This document shows positions 1 through 10,734 of a stretch of 29,034 nucleotides of DNA, piece after piece (the first letter of the stretch is position 1; each line of letters starts with the position of its first letter). The position numbers and the translations under genes were made by a program. The DNA is taken from contig JBOZIK010000001.1 of NCBI GenBank assembly GCA_051453625.1, forward strand, positions 181,185,676 through 181,214,709, in the 5' to 3' direction. The notes under the pieces are model-generated. The model was given only the letters and a program-made list of their open reading frames with translations, searched no databases and was not told the origin of the DNA. Source of the DNA: Welwitschia mirabilis (lineage: Eukaryota > Gnetophyta > Gnetopsida > Welwitschiales).

Positions 1-1
1 C

Positions 2-700
2 AATTAGGGAACTCATTTCATTAACCACATTTTTCAAAAACTTATTTTATCCATTGGTATTAAACATAGAATTACATGTGCTTATCATCCTCAAAATAAT
101 GGATAAGAGGAAAAAACAAATAGAGAAATTAAAAAGATGCTCCAAAAATTAGTTTCTCTCAATAGGCAAACATGGTCCTATAAACGTAATGATGGTCTTT
201 GGGATTACTATACTACTTGGCATAACTCTCTAGGCTTCTTACCATATAAACTTGTGTACAAAAAACTTTGTGTTTTCCTAGTTGATGTTTGTTATAACTC
301 CTATTGATTCACACATTAACTTAAACTTGTATACTTAAATGAAAATCTTATAACTTGATTAGTCTAGCTTAACCATTTAGATGAAAAATATACACATGCC
401 TTATATCATCAAATCATTCATACATCCCAAGCCAAACTCAGGCATGAAAAAAATTTATTCATAAGGAATTTGAACCTGATCAACTTGTTCTTTTATATAA
501 TACTTAAGTACACCTTATACATAATAAGTTAACTTCTAAGATCCTTATCTTATAGAAAAAGTACATTCAAATGGCTTAATTGAATTCTTTAATTCAAACA
601 CTAGAGAAATAAAAAAATTTATTGGATAAAGGATAAAAATTTATGAGTCATTTACTAATGAAACCTTAAACATAATAGGAGCACTTTTCTTGAAAGCCCC
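2..700 (+). pseudogene. Ty3/gypsy integrase, C-terminal part (decayed, cut by window edge)
   Basis: This is the 3' half of a gypsy pol polyprotein. The integrase would insert retrotransposon cDNA into the chromosome. Frame 2 can be followed without an obvious indel from the window edge to about 660. It shows NxGTHFIN where families have SDxGTHFxN, then YHPQNNG (the YHPQTNGQ motif), TNREIKKML, a tryptophan-rich stretch, and PYKLVYKK in the place of PYRLVYGK. A charged segment with FEPDQLVLLYNT at about 464-504 matches the usual FxPGQLVLLYNSR, and a weak GQ-like motif lies near 630. Stops sit where Gln or Trp codons are expected (for example at 5, 104 and 505). The second catalytic Asp reads Asn; the Glu after the YHPQ motif is kept. 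No chromodomain is seen, which fits an Athila-like lineage (inference). Protease, RT and RNase H of this copy lie outside the window. Confidence 0.92.
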
Positions 701-2598
701 TCACAATGAGAAGGATTTTTCTCTTGCCATTATCTAAATTTATTCTTAATTCATTCCTTTGGTTAACATGATGTTATCATTTAAATATCTTAAACTTAAC
801 TTATGTATTTACTTTATGAAGTTTCCATGATTAATAATATTTTACTTAGGCATTTTAAATGATATAATTGATTTCATCTAATCTTAAAACATTTGTATGT
901 CTAGAAACTTCATTTTGAAGGAAGATGCCTTAGTTCTTTTGTTCTCTTTTAATGGTATGAGTAATTAGTTATTTTTGCATGTTCTTCTTATTATTCATCT
1001 CTTTTCTTCACTTTTATTCTTATGAGTACTTGGTCATGTGGAATGTTACTAAAAAAAAGGAAAAAAAAAAGAAAAGGAATAAAGACCACACTCATTCAAA
1101 TATAAACTAAAACATGGTCCCCATGATGTCCTACTACAAGTGCACCGAGGAAAATTTTCTTGAGAGCGGCCTTTGGCAGTGTGATATGGTAGCTGCGAAA
1201 ACTCCACTAAGGAGTCAATTGGCTATGCTATACGAGTACTTGCTTCTTTAACAGTGGTTGCAGTCCCTTCATCATGGTAGAATAAAATTGTACTTAGAGG
1301 CTACAAGATCAGTGATGTCCCTGGTGTCATTAAATATATTGCTTGTTCTCTAGACTTATTCTACTTATTTATAGTACTTCCACATGATCACTTTACTTTT
1401 TAGATTCTAGTGTTGTTTTTGAGATGCTTGCTTGTAAGTTTTTATTTTAATAGCTTTTTGTCTTATCATTTATTATTTGATAACATTAGACATACTTGAC
1501 ATTATCATAATCAGTGCCTATTTGAGTAGTACTTTATATGTTTTTAAATATTATCATGCATATTTTATCAAGTGATTTTATAATTATTACCAAGGGAATT
1601 TGTTAGATTAGAATTTATGGTAAGTAAGAAATCTTCTTTATGTTCCTAGTTATTCATTTTCATTTTGTTTCTCTTTGTCTATTTTATTTGATTTTTTCAA
1701 AGTCATTGCTTATAGTTTTTTAATCATAATATTATGGATCTAATTATTTTGTAGTTTGTTGCTAATGTTTTTTCATAATTTCTATAGAGGATTGTTATTC
1801 TCTTTTTTGATAAGATACCATGATCTAATGAGTTCTAGTTCTTCTTTTTCCATGAGTTAGAGCCCATTTAAGGGTTCTTTGAGCATTAGTTATTTCTACA
1901 TAGTGCATTTTATTCTTTTCCACAAATATCGTTTTACTAGATTATGTTTTTTAAGATAAATTTTTTACTTTCTACCTTCTTTTTTATTTTTTTCTACTTT
2001 TTATGTTCTTCTTTATTTTTTGACTTTTTTTTGGATTTTCCACTCTTTTCAAATAACTTTTCTAACCACTATTATTCCATGTTTATCATCTCCATAACAA
2101 CTAGAACAATAGTTCTCCTTTTAATTTAGTCCAATTTGGAACATCTTGCTTTATTTAGGGAAGGAGAGGACATGTTTTTAAGAATTTATCTACAATATTA
2201 AGCATAATTTTTTAAACAAGATTAAAAGGATCATATTTTGAGTTTTCATGATGCATATCTATGATGAGTTATTTGGATATAATTTTAATGTACCTGAATA
2301 AAATTCATGGACTTTATATTTTAGGAGCACAAGTAGCACACTCATAAAAATTTGTTATAGCTATGTTTTAGATTATCTAAAGGAGAAAGCATGCTATATT
2401 TACTCTTGTATTTAGCCTTTATTGATTACACTGAGATACATTACTCTTTTGATATTAGCACTACTTAAGTTTGTCACATTAGCCTAATATCTTTATCTCA
2501 CATTATGCATATAAATTATCATTTTTTAAGTTATAATTAATACATTTTATGGTTTTTTATATGTGTATGACATCCATTCATTCTATGATGATGTGTTT
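701..2598 (+). other. Unrecognised 3' region of the gypsy element, no gene seen
   Basis: This 1.9-kb stretch lies between the integrase remnant and a possible polypurine tract. In Athila-type elements this position holds an env-like ORF or a long untranslated region. No env-like reading frame can be followed here. It is T-rich on the plus strand from about 1620 to 2110, where a short Phe-rich frame is low-complexity noise. The one compositionally distinct patch is at 1081-1330 and is listed separately. Confidence 0.4.
1081..1330. other. Locally GC- and CpG-richer patch
   Basis: This patch is visibly richer in G+C than its surroundings. It keeps several CpGs within about 100 bases (around 1146, 1168, 1197 and 1230), whereas CpG elsewhere is roughly one per several hundred bases. 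It contains phrases such as TGCACCGAGG and GAGAGCGGCC. No reading frame or known motif was recognised. It may be younger inserted DNA, a fragment protected from methylation, or part of the retroelement 3' region. Confidence 0.45.
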
Positions 2599-2608
2599 AA
2601 GTAGGGGG
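2599..2608 (+). other. Possible polypurine tract at the 3' LTR boundary
   Basis: AAGTAGGGGG is one of only two or so G5 runs in a very G-poor window. It lies about 1.9 kb downstream of the gypsy integrase on the same strand. Polypurine tracts of this form prime plus-strand DNA synthesis just before the 3' LTR. The following CTTATGG could be a mutated LTR start, but no clear TG...CA pair or second LTR copy was found to confirm it. Confidence 0.35.
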
Positions 2609-3022
2609 CTTATGGAAATGTCAGTATGTATCAATTAATTGATTTTTAATATCTGTTCCTACATGATTAAATTGAACTTAACTTATATTTTTTAGTTGTT
2701 ATTTATCCTAGTCAAACTTGCTTGGAATATAGTTAATCACTTACTTTGTTAGGAACTAACAAGGCTAAGTAAGACACTATGTTGCAATGCCAATTTGTAG
2801 AAATTTGATGCTATATTTTGAGTGATTTTATAGGACTCTTATATAGGTTTTGATGTAATATTGATGATTATGAAGAATAGACAAGATGATTATTGAAACA
2901 TATAGTTCTTAACATATTTGAAGGCTTCTCAAGCTTATTCTGATACTTCATACTTTGTAGGAAGAATGTACTATGCAAAAGACTGATTTATCCTTGAGAT
3001 TGAAGATGAGAAAGTCTATTGT

Positions 3023-3174
3023 CCCCTCTATCATCTCCATGATAGGCGGGACGATGGCACTACTGATATGAATAGAGGCTGCAAGGTTGACAATGGGTTT
3101 TGAAGCTAATGGATCACCTTTTAATGTAGAGTGATATCCCCTTTATCATTCTCATAATAGTCAGGATGACAACT
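3023..3174. repeat. Diverged 37-bp direct duplication, period 115
   Basis: A segment at 3023-3059 (CCCCTCTATCATCTCCATGA...) recurs at 3138-3174 (CCCCTTTATCATTCTCATAA...) with about 27 of 37 positions identical. Most differences are transitions. The copies are in a slightly GC-richer stretch, inside what could be the LTR of the upstream gypsy element. Function is unknown. Confidence 0.6.
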
Positions 3175-3208
3175 ATTTTCTATGATGGAAAGAATTATCT
3201 TTGTAATG

Positions 3209-3222
3209 GTATCATATGATAC
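3209..3222. repeat. Perfect 14-bp palindrome
   Basis: GTATCATATGATAC is its own reverse complement. It lies just after the 37-bp duplication. In DNA this AT-rich, short palindromes arise by chance, so no binding function is claimed. Confidence 0.7.
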
Positions 3223-3789
3223 ATTTGGGTTACTAGGGTTTCTTCTCTAACTTTTATGGTTAAGCTTCTAGAAATTCAATGTAAAACTATAAGTTCACTT
3301 TTTTTTCTTCACTTCTATTTCCATATTTTGTACTCAATGCTCTTATGATTGAATATTGAAGGATAAGAGGTCCACCTAATAGCTACAAAGAGAAGATACC
3401 CTTGGTGTTGGGCTAAGTATCCTCCATTGAGAAGCTGCTACTTTGTTGCAAGTAAATGTAAATGTTTTATGATTAATTTAAATATTGTTTTCACTACAAA
3501 CAATTTTATGTCCCTTATATTTTAAGTTTATTATAATCTAGTGATAATTATGTAATTTATTTAGATCAGAAGAGCAATGTTTGTTAAGATTAAATTTTGT
3601 TAGTTTAGGTTTGCATTGTTATTTCATTACAATCTCATATCGTATTCTGTATTCTATTTGATATATCTCATAGTTTACATTGGTTAGAAACAAGTAAAGA
3701 ACTCTTATTATCTAATTTGAATTATAGAGAGATAATTCTTATGATATGAGGACTGAGGATCCAAATAAAACTCATTCCATTTGCACTTC

Positions 3790-4620
3790 GTTCCATTGCC
3801 TTTAACCTTTTATCTTACATTACATTTTGTATTAATGTTTACATTCATTTATTTAAGGATAAAAGTTCAAAAATACTTTAAAAATCAATTTTATAGCTTT
3901 AAGACTAATGCCTTCATTGGGATTACAACATTCAAGTTAACTTTTGTCTATACTATTGTGTGTTTTGCAAGTATTGTGATTTATATGTTTACCTTAAAGG
4001 ACCTAAGGATTTCATAAATTCACATCACAACAAACTTCTATTTGGTTATACCCTGAATATCCCATGCAAAAAATAGTAAAAAAGGATGTCTCACAAGTTG
4101 TTCTAAGATCTGATTAAAAAATGAAATAAAATGAATGATATTTTATAGAAAGGGAATTTAATTTTCTAAAATCTATGAGAATTTTTCATTTGACTATGAA
4201 TTTAACGGGGATGAGCTTTTTGTGTTCATTTAATATTAGGATAATTTTAGATTTCTTTATCATGGTTTAGGCAAGGCTCATTTATTTACTATTTGAGATG
4301 GGGTAAAAAATTCCATTATCTAGGAGTTTGATCACCTCATTTTTCATCACTTATTTTAGAGTTAAGCTTATTCTTCATTGGGCTTTTATGGATTGATTTG
4401 CATTCTCTTTTAAGTAAATTTGATACATGAAAATGTTTGATCAATAATCTTAATGTCTAAAAGGATCCATTCTATTGCTTACTTATGCTTCCTTAAAATG
4501 CTTAAAAAGTTAGTTTCTTGAAATAAAACTAAGGAAGAATTAATTACTACTGAAAAGGTTGAATGCTCTCTTATGAAGACATGTTTAAGATTATTTGGCA
4601 GAAGTTTAAGTTCAAAGAAG
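3790..4620 (-). pseudogene. Gypsy reverse transcriptase (badly decayed)
   Basis: The leader near 4510-4615 reads ELKLLPNNLKHVFI and later LRKHK and AIEWILLDIK, for the family phrases LKxLPxHLxYAFLG and L..HKxAIGWxxxDIKGI. The fingers motif IDFRKLN lies near 4155-4175. GYSGYNQI lies near 4038-4061 and is diagnostic of the gypsy palm motif A region; the Asp expected just before it is lost. A CNP...K segment near 3895-3930 may correspond to the FGLCNAPATFQR motif. The YxDD box was not recognised. At least two frame changes and many stops are present. It becomes unreadable below about 3790. Confidence 0.85.
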
Positions 4621-4905
4621 GTTTTACCCTGACTGATAGGAAATGAGTTTTGAGAAGAGCCTAAGTATAATTTCTAGTAAAGCAACTAGAGGATTATTGA
4701 TCTTCTAAGAGGTTATGTATCCTATTCACATGTTGTATCTCTTTATTATTAGATGAAAATTTCATGACATTGAGGACATTCAATTTTATCATCATATTAC
4801 CAAGGAAAATTTTCATCAAACCATTACTATAATTAATTCAGATGTTTAAAGTTACTAGGATAGATCTTCCTAAGTTAATAGGTACTAATTGATTCATTGT
4901 ATTTT
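4620..4905 (-). pseudogene. Protease-RT connector with PxxLGR motif
   Basis: The minus strand reads PINLGRSILVTLNI at about 4840-4885 and then NGLMKIFLGNMMIKLNVLNV. Families read PxILGRPFLATxxAxI, then NGxMxLxFGNMTxELNxF. This conserved connector sits between protease and reverse transcriptase. It remains in the protease frame. A frame change occurs near 4620, where the RT leader begins. Confidence 0.9.
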
Positions 4906-5165
4906 TCATGTCCAAAACTACAAAATCCAATGAAAAGTAATAGCTATATATCCTAATAATAACATCCTCTATAATTCCTAATGGGGTTTCTATAAAATAG
5001 TCAGTTAGCTATGATTAGAGTTTTGTATTTTTAATCCCTTCCAAGCCTAACTCTTTGTAGGTTTTGTAAATAAGTAAGTTTACACTAGCTCCTAAGTTTG
5101 ATAAGGATTAGTTAATTTGATTATATTCAATGGTAATTATGATTGTAGGGAATTCAAGGTCATTA
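4905..5165 (-). pseudogene. Gypsy aspartic protease, catalytic Asp reads Asn
   Basis: The protease would cleave the gag-pol polyprotein. The minus strand reads NLGASVNLL at 5072-5098, where the active-site motif is D[LS]GASVNLL. The catalytic Asp codon is now AAC, a G-to-A change. Downstream are KELGLEGIKNTKL, then TPLGIIEDVIIRI and YSLDFVVLD-like text, matching the family order TPRGxIEDVLVxV and FPVDFVVLD. The frame is continuous with the hinge. Stops interrupt it in at least three places. Confidence 0.92.
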
Positions 5166-5340
5166 TACTTGAGTAGATATTGATTCTAAAGGATTGCACT
5201 TATTTACTATGCTAAAAAGGCTTAGATCTTTTCATTCGTATATCTTTTTATCATGCACATGTATTTGAGGAATTTTTCATAGGAAAATACTTACTTAATG
5301 ACTTATAAAGAGGGATATTTATCTTAACTTTCTTAAAAAT
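5165..5340 (-). pseudogene. Gag/protease hinge of the gypsy element
   Basis: The minus strand carries a segment ending FSYEKFLKYMCMIKR, followed by ISAIL and NQYLLKYNDLEFPTI. Families read roughly IPSYxKFLKDLCxxKR, then VSAILQ and LPxKxKDPGxFTI. This short linker directly precedes the protease in Athila-like polyproteins. It lies in the same frame as the protease that follows. Stops at several positions show it is dead. Confidence 0.9.
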
Positions 5341-5849
5341 AACTAAAGCCTTAATTGTTTTTTTATAATATTTTCCTTCCTAAGTTATTAGAGAAAATGT
5401 AAGAGCTCTTTGTATATGGATAAGGATACCTCTACTATTTTATCTTTATCTTTTTCTCTATGAAGGTTGAATTTTCCTCTAATTTTTTTTTTCATAAGTG
5501 GATTTAATAATTCTTTTCCATTCTTAAGATGAATGAACTTAGTCTCTTCTATTTGCATGTATTCTACTTTTTTATAAACCTAACTTCCTTTGGATTTGAT
5601 TAAGAGTACATGAGAAGTTTACATATTTTCCTTTAATTTAGAGTAAAGAGAATTTAGATTTGGGTTTATTATAGTTATTAGAAAACTTTAGTAATATATT
5701 GAGTGTTCTATTTAAGGTTGTTTAATGAGGATAAATGTTACCTTATTCTTTATTCATGATTACAATTGAGTTGGAATTGGATCTTTATGAACTTTCTTAT
5801 TAATTTCTTAAAAGGATTGGATGAAGATGAATTTGGTAATTAGATGGAA

Positions 5850-6060
5850 ATACATAAAAGAATAATAAAGGAAATGAGTTTCTTAATTAGTTATTTACTT
5901 TTAAATATGAAATACCTTGTTTTCAAGAAATGTTTAGGTGATTCCTCCACCCAGGGTTGTATGTGTTTGAATAACTATCATTTTTCTCATTTTTCCACTA
6001 ATGTCCTACTAAGGAAATGAAGGGATACTTAGTTATTTCATGAGTATCTATATGGCGACT
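5850..6060 (-). pseudogene. Gypsy gag, C-terminal NPGWRNH segment
   Basis: The minus strand reads YSNTYNPGWRNHLNIS at about 5925-5985. The phrase YSNTYNPGWRxHPNFS is highly typical of the region just after the nucleocapsid of Athila-like gag proteins. The preceding CCHC zinc knuckle could not be recognised, so it has probably decayed. Between this segment and the hinge near 5340 the frame is degenerate. Confidence 0.88.
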
Positions 6061-6224
6061 TAAGAATTTAAGATTAATGACCAAAGGTGAAGATGTGGAT
6101 GAGGTGGTTAGAGATTCCACTCTTCATGCTAATTTATTTATCCTATTATTAACTTTAAAATTTTAGAAAACTTTAAACACACTAATGAATCTAATAGAAT
6201 AATGAAATATAGAAGTTTTACTAG

Positions 6225-6760
6225 GTTTTCCCAATTTTTGAAACTCTTAGCTATAGTTTTAGATAATCTAAAACTTCATCTAAAGGGCATGCTAAGAAAA
6301 TTTTCCTTACTCATCATCTTAACTAGTTATCTACTATTTATGGATAATTGATTATAAAAGACACTTATTTCCCTATTTGGCTCAACTTCATGTTAGGGAA
6401 AATTTTGCAATAATGTCTTAAATATTTTTAGAACTTTAAATAATGTTTCATAATCCTTTTTTTAATAGTTCATTATCTCTCTTCTAAAGAAATTTATTTT
6501 ATGATTTGAAAAGAGTTTAAAGCTAAAGGACTTATTTAGATTAGATCAAGTTCTAATGGAAAAGGACTTGTGGTTGTAAAGCCATGATTTTGCCTTATTT
6601 TAAAAGAAAATGCAAATACAATAATCCTAATTAGTTCATATGTATTCTAACATGAGGGCATAGTTAACACACTAAAATTCTTTAAGGTGTAGGTATGAAT
6701 CCTCATATTTTAAACCATGAAAGTAAGGCAAAATTTGGATGGTGAAAACAATAAAAATCA
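6225..6760 (-). pseudogene. Gypsy gag, capsid-like region (decayed)
   Basis: Gag forms the retroelement particle. The minus strand reads a KYEDSYLHLKEF-like segment near 6690-6730, where families have a PxEDPxxHLxxF motif. NKAKSWL near 6580-6605 matches the conserved DKAKxWL motif. A segment of about 100 residues then aligns with the F-x-x-E-I-x-x-F/Y...E-x-x-x-x-Y-x-x-F-x-x-L layout, including FYNQLS near 6380 for the FYNGL motif. The frame is interrupted by stops and at least one shift. Assignment rests on motif order rather than on any single motif. Confidence 0.85.
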
Positions 6761-8559
6761 TTCTTCTCTAATGGATATTCAAAATAATTTATTAGTTAGA
6801 ATATTAATTTCCATATAAATATTTATTATAAGGTTTAAATTTTAGATTTTTATTTATAAGTAGTTATACTATACATGAAGGTGTTCTAAGCATTACAGTT
6901 AAAGGTAATTATTAATATTTTTCTTAGGTTGGTTATTATGGGCTACATTTACTTAGTCTTTAGTTGCCTCTTAGACAAGGTAATAGGTAGTTAATTAGTC
7001 TATTATATTCTAATTTTATAATGATCCATTAAAGGAAAATTAGAAATTAAGTGGGTTATTTGGATTTTTTGTTGTTAAGATGAGGACACTTATTCTCTTT
7101 TATTATTATTTGGATTTTCATGAGAGGTGGAGGCTTGATTTCCTTAAACATCATCATGGGATTGGTTTCATTGTGTATCTCTCTATTCAGAGAATTGGTA
7201 AATTTTATTAAAATAATTTCTAGTTAATCTTCCTAGCTTATCACAAATCCATGGCATGTAAGTTTTAGATGGATTTTAGGCTGATTCTGGGAAAGATTTG
7301 CCTAGATCCCATAAGGCAAGAGGTTTGGAAAATCTTAACCAAAGATTTTTTAAAAAAAGGGAAAAAAAAAGAGTATTTTATGCATAGATGCTGATGGTAT
7401 CAATGAGGGAAAGTAGTAGAACAAAAATGCAAGTTCTAGTTATAGAAAAATCATAGAGGTTCACAGATGCCATACAAAATGTTTAACATATTGGGGTTGC
7501 CAAAAAATGAAATAGAAAGAAAAACCACAAGTCCACAAAAACCCAATATTAATAAAAACTAAATCAGAAATGTTTTCAATGGTTCTAATTTTTAATGCAA
7601 CAAATTCAAATAAAAAATTAAACTACAAATTATGAAAACATCAGAAGTAAAATGAATTACATAATTAAATTTTTAGTTTTTATTTTTACCTTATGGTTTT
7701 AACCTATAAACACATTGTTAGACCTATAAAACAAAATAAGTCAGAGAAAAAACTAAAAATAAAAAAGGCTCAAACTAGACAAGTTTAAGTATCATTGAAA
7801 ATGCCAAGTGCCAGCTAGTAGAAGAAAAAGATAAACAAATGAAAAAGATAAACAAACATACAAAATAAAAGAAAAATAAAATTGTATATCACTATAGAGG
7901 ACTAGTACCCACATGATAAAAACAAAGAAAAAATCTTATAAGAAAAAAAGTTCATGTTCTTTTAAGCATCTACTATGTTGTTATCTCTAACAACGGTCTC
8001 AAAATATTATTTATTTTATATAATAAACTTGATTTAACTAAGTTAACACTCACTGTTATTATTTCCACAGGGATAACTAAGGTAGATTTTTCAGAAGTTA
8101 CACACTCTTGCTTCTTGTAAGTTGTAATAAAAAGAAAGGAAAATGGAAGTGCTGACAATGGTAGTTTTTAAAATTTAACTTGAAAAAGTAGGGAAGTAAG
8201 AAAGCTTCAAGTCTTTGTCAACTTATTCACTAGTAATCCTTTACTCTAATTATATTGTATTCTTTCCCTATAATATACTTCAAACTATGAACTATATTAT
8301 CTTGGATCATGATGACATAATCTCATTAACCATTTTAAGATTAGTAAACTCAATTGTAACTTGATCCTTTACATCCTTGTAATAAAAATAAAAAGTAAAG
8401 ATTCTATATACTCAAAATCTATATTATTATAAAAACTTAAACAAAGTCATTAAGAAATTACTCAAGTGGAAATGAAACATGATAGTTAAGTTATTATCTA
8501 GGTCTTCTAAGTATAAAATGATTCATGAATTGGAATCAAAATTAAAACAACTTTTATGT
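6761..8559. other. No gene seen; expected 5' leader/LTR side of the minus-strand gypsy element
   Basis: For the minus-strand gypsy copy, its primer-binding site and 5' LTR should lie here. I could not find a convincing site or LTR ends. The plus strand has a GGTATCAATGA phrase near 7395 that only weakly resembles the initiator-Met primer site of copia elements. A short repeat of AAAGATAAACAAA occurs twice near 7828-7856. From about 7500 to 7950 the plus strand is strongly A-rich. Confidence 0.4.
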
Positions 8560-9000
8560 ACTTAAGTAAATATATTACATCAAAGAAAGAGTGATGTAGT
8601 AAAATGCCTTAAGCTATCCTTATAGGAAAGTTCCCTTCTTAAAGAAGTGCTTAAAAGGCCATCACAACTTAACATTTCAAATTTTCAATCTTTTATCAAA
8701 ATGAAAGGTATTACAATGAAGGGCTCAAGGATCTTTTATAGACAAGAAGTAATATCTCCTATGATCATCTAAGGATCTTTGTATGTGCTATATATAATCA
8801 TGTTTCAAAAATAGAATGCAAAAATTAAATGACAAAGCACAACTATGTGTGTTCATTAGCTATGTTAGTAATGAAAAAGGTTATTTTGTATCATATTCTA
8901 CTAGTAAGAATTTTTCTAAAAGTAGAGATATCACATTTAATAAATATATGATGTAGAAACATCTAAACATTAATTATGAAGAAACACTTTAAAAGGAACA
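8560..9000 (+). pseudogene. Ty1/copia integrase, C-terminal region (decayed)
   Basis: A weak segment at about 8575-8610 (SDVVKC) sits where copia integrases have the QQNGVVERK motif; the differences are transitions (Gly to Asp, Glu to Lys, Arg to Cys). From 8760 the frame reads YDHLRIFVCAIYNHV, a good match to the HLRVFGCxAYxHV motif. After a one-base shift near 8823 it reads NDKAQLCVFISY, then STSKNFSKSRDITFNKY. Families have LDxKxxxCxFxGYS..., then ...KKxxxSRDVxFxE. This is the end of integrase in a copia polyprotein and leads into the RT that follows on the same strand. Confidence 0.9.
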
Positions 9001-9234
9001 TTTTTTGCCTATTTTAATAGTTGATAAGAAGCTATTAATGCAACTTGGTAATCTTCAAGGATCTAAAAATAAGTAAAATGAAGAGTCTTCTATACCTAGT
9101 ATTAAATCTAGAATCTTAATATGAACAATTTCAAGAGGATAAAGGAATACATAAGAATTTAATATAATATGCTCTACAAGATAAGAACATTATCATCATA
9201 GTATGATAACTACATTATGTACATAAATGGTGGA

Positions 9235-9900
9235 GAACTAAAATCTTATAAAGAATATATGGCTTTCAAAAACTTTAAGAGATGGAATTTGTTACAAAGG
9301 ATTGAATTAAAATCTCTTTATCAAAATCATGCATGGAACCTGATACCTTTGTAAAATAGCAAAAACCCTTTGTGTTTCAAGTGGTTACAAGTCTTAAATA
9401 TTGATCTTGATGGCTAGAAGTAGTATAAGACTAGATTAATGGTTAAATGATTTAGTAAATAGCTAGGTATTAATTTCATTAAAATATTTTCACTTGTTGT
9501 AAATTATCATTTCATTCATATCTTCTTATCTATTATACTTAATGTGAATTTAGAGTTAGAGTTATTCAACATAAAAATTGCATTTTTACATGGATATTTA
9601 GAGGAGAATATCTACATGTAAATATCATATATTTGTAGACAAAAATATTTTATATGTAGATTAAGAAAATGTCTATGTTTAAAGCATGCACCTCAATACT
9701 TGTATTGAAAATTTGATGATTTTATCATTATTTAGGGCTACTCTAGATGTATAGCTAATCATTTCTAGAATTATTTGTAATTAGTTGGCTTAGACATAAT
9801 AAATAAAACTATACATTATATTTTAATAGCCAAAGTTCCTTATTCTTATGGAAAAATGTGGAGAATTATGCTCAAAGAAAGCATATTGATATGTAATATT
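9235..9900 (+). pseudogene. Ty1/copia reverse transcriptase, motif A Asp reads Asn
   Basis: From about 9249 to 9775 one frame is maintained. It reads MAFKNFKRWNLL, QNHAWNLIPL, FKWLQVLNIDLDG, YKTRLMVK, then LGINFIKIFSLVV and ELFNIKIAFLHGYLEENIYM. It ends with KCLCLKHAPQYLY and KFDDFI. This is the standard order of copia RT: WxxAMxxE, W.L..LP, KWVFK.K...G, YKARLVVKG, GIDF.E.FSPVV, LDVKTAFLHGDLEE, KSLYGLKQAPRQWY. The catalytic Asp of motif A is AAC (9568-9570). Stops occur at Gln/Trp/Glu-type positions. The YVDD box and RNase H were not recognised, although KVPYS at about 9831-9845 may be the start of the KxPYxSxVGSLMY segment. Confidence 0.93.
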
Positions 9901-10734
9901 ACTTTGTTCAAGAGTTAATGGGGGCTAGAAAGCTTGATGTGTTAAAGATATCTACTTACTTAAAGTTTGCAAATTTCTTTAAAAAGTTAGTAGCTTAGTA
10001 CAAATACTTAGACTATTATAAAGGCATTAGAGTATTTTTTTGCTAAGACTAACTATAGAAATTAGTGCATTTATTAAAGAACATTTGTAATCAAGTGGAA
10101 AAAATATTAGTATGATGAAAAGTTTGGAAAATAATGTTATTTATAATCACTTATAATAGGAGCTATTGTATATCTCTTACATTAATATTTATTACAACAT
10201 TTTTGCATTTTAACCCACTTTAATTATAATGATAATTGTAGTTGTCTTGTTAAAATAATCCTAAAGTGGTTTAGAATGTTTTAGAACTAGGACTAATGAA
10301 TTATTATATAAAGGGCCTTGGTAACATAGGAATGTTATGGATTTTCTTCTCAAGAAATTGTTCAAAGGGTGTTGAATAGAATTCTTCTCATGAAGGCTAA
10401 AGCCTTATTTGTAACTCTGCTATTATTTTTAAAGATTAATAGACTACCCATTCTTCCATTATTATTTTGCTTCATCTTGAAGGGTTTTATCATCTAATTT
10501 ATAGAAGCACTTTCTCCTAAGTTATTCTTATATTTTATTCACTTTCATTTTATTTAATGCTTCTAAATTTTTAAAACAATCTAATTATTCAACTCTAGGG
10601 AATGCATTTTATCAACTCCAATAGTTGCTATAGCATCTTATGCTACTTCTTTAGCATTCATCTCCATGCTCTTTTATGAATACAATATCTGTATAATTTA
10701 GATCTCATTTTCCCACTCCTATAAAAAGTAATTA
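9901..10734. other. Unreadable 3' side of the copia element
   Basis: RNase H and the 3' LTR of the copia element at 8560-9900 would be expected here. No motif could be followed. A GGGGG run at 9919-9924 is not placed where a polypurine tract would be expected. The rest is plain AT-rich sequence. Confidence 0.35.

Larger units (their letters stand above)
3780..6760 (-). mobile_element. Ty3/gypsy gag-pol remnant (Athila-like), gag to RT
   Basis: On the minus strand this interval runs in the order gag, gag/protease hinge, protease and reverse transcriptase, as in plant gypsy elements. From about 5340 down to about 4620 one reading frame can be followed through many stops without an obvious indel, so gag and pol were probably one continuous polyprotein. 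A frame change is seen near 4620, and further frame changes occur inside the RT. The hinge and the protease style resemble Athila-type elements (family knowledge; lineage call is inference). RNase H and integrase are not found beyond 3780, so the copy is truncated there or interrupted by other repeat DNA. LTRs were not located. Parts are listed separately. Confidence 0.92.

Noticed and set aside
1944-2129. 61-codon Phe-rich open frame
   Set aside because: It is low-complexity T-rich DNA; such frames are expected by chance at this base composition and nothing around it suggests a gene.
3781-4017. 78-codon plus-strand open frame with membrane-like residues
   Set aside because: It lies opposite the minus-strand gypsy RT and is its shadow.
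7390-7405. TGATGGTATCAATGAGG as a copia primer-binding site
   Set aside because: Only the TGGTATCA core matches, no LTR end precedes it, and it sits on the leader side of an opposite-strand gypsy element.
7490-7510. Possible primer-binding site on the minus strand (TGGCAACCCCAA)
   Set aside because: It does not match a tRNA 3' end that I can name, and no LTR boundary was found beside it.
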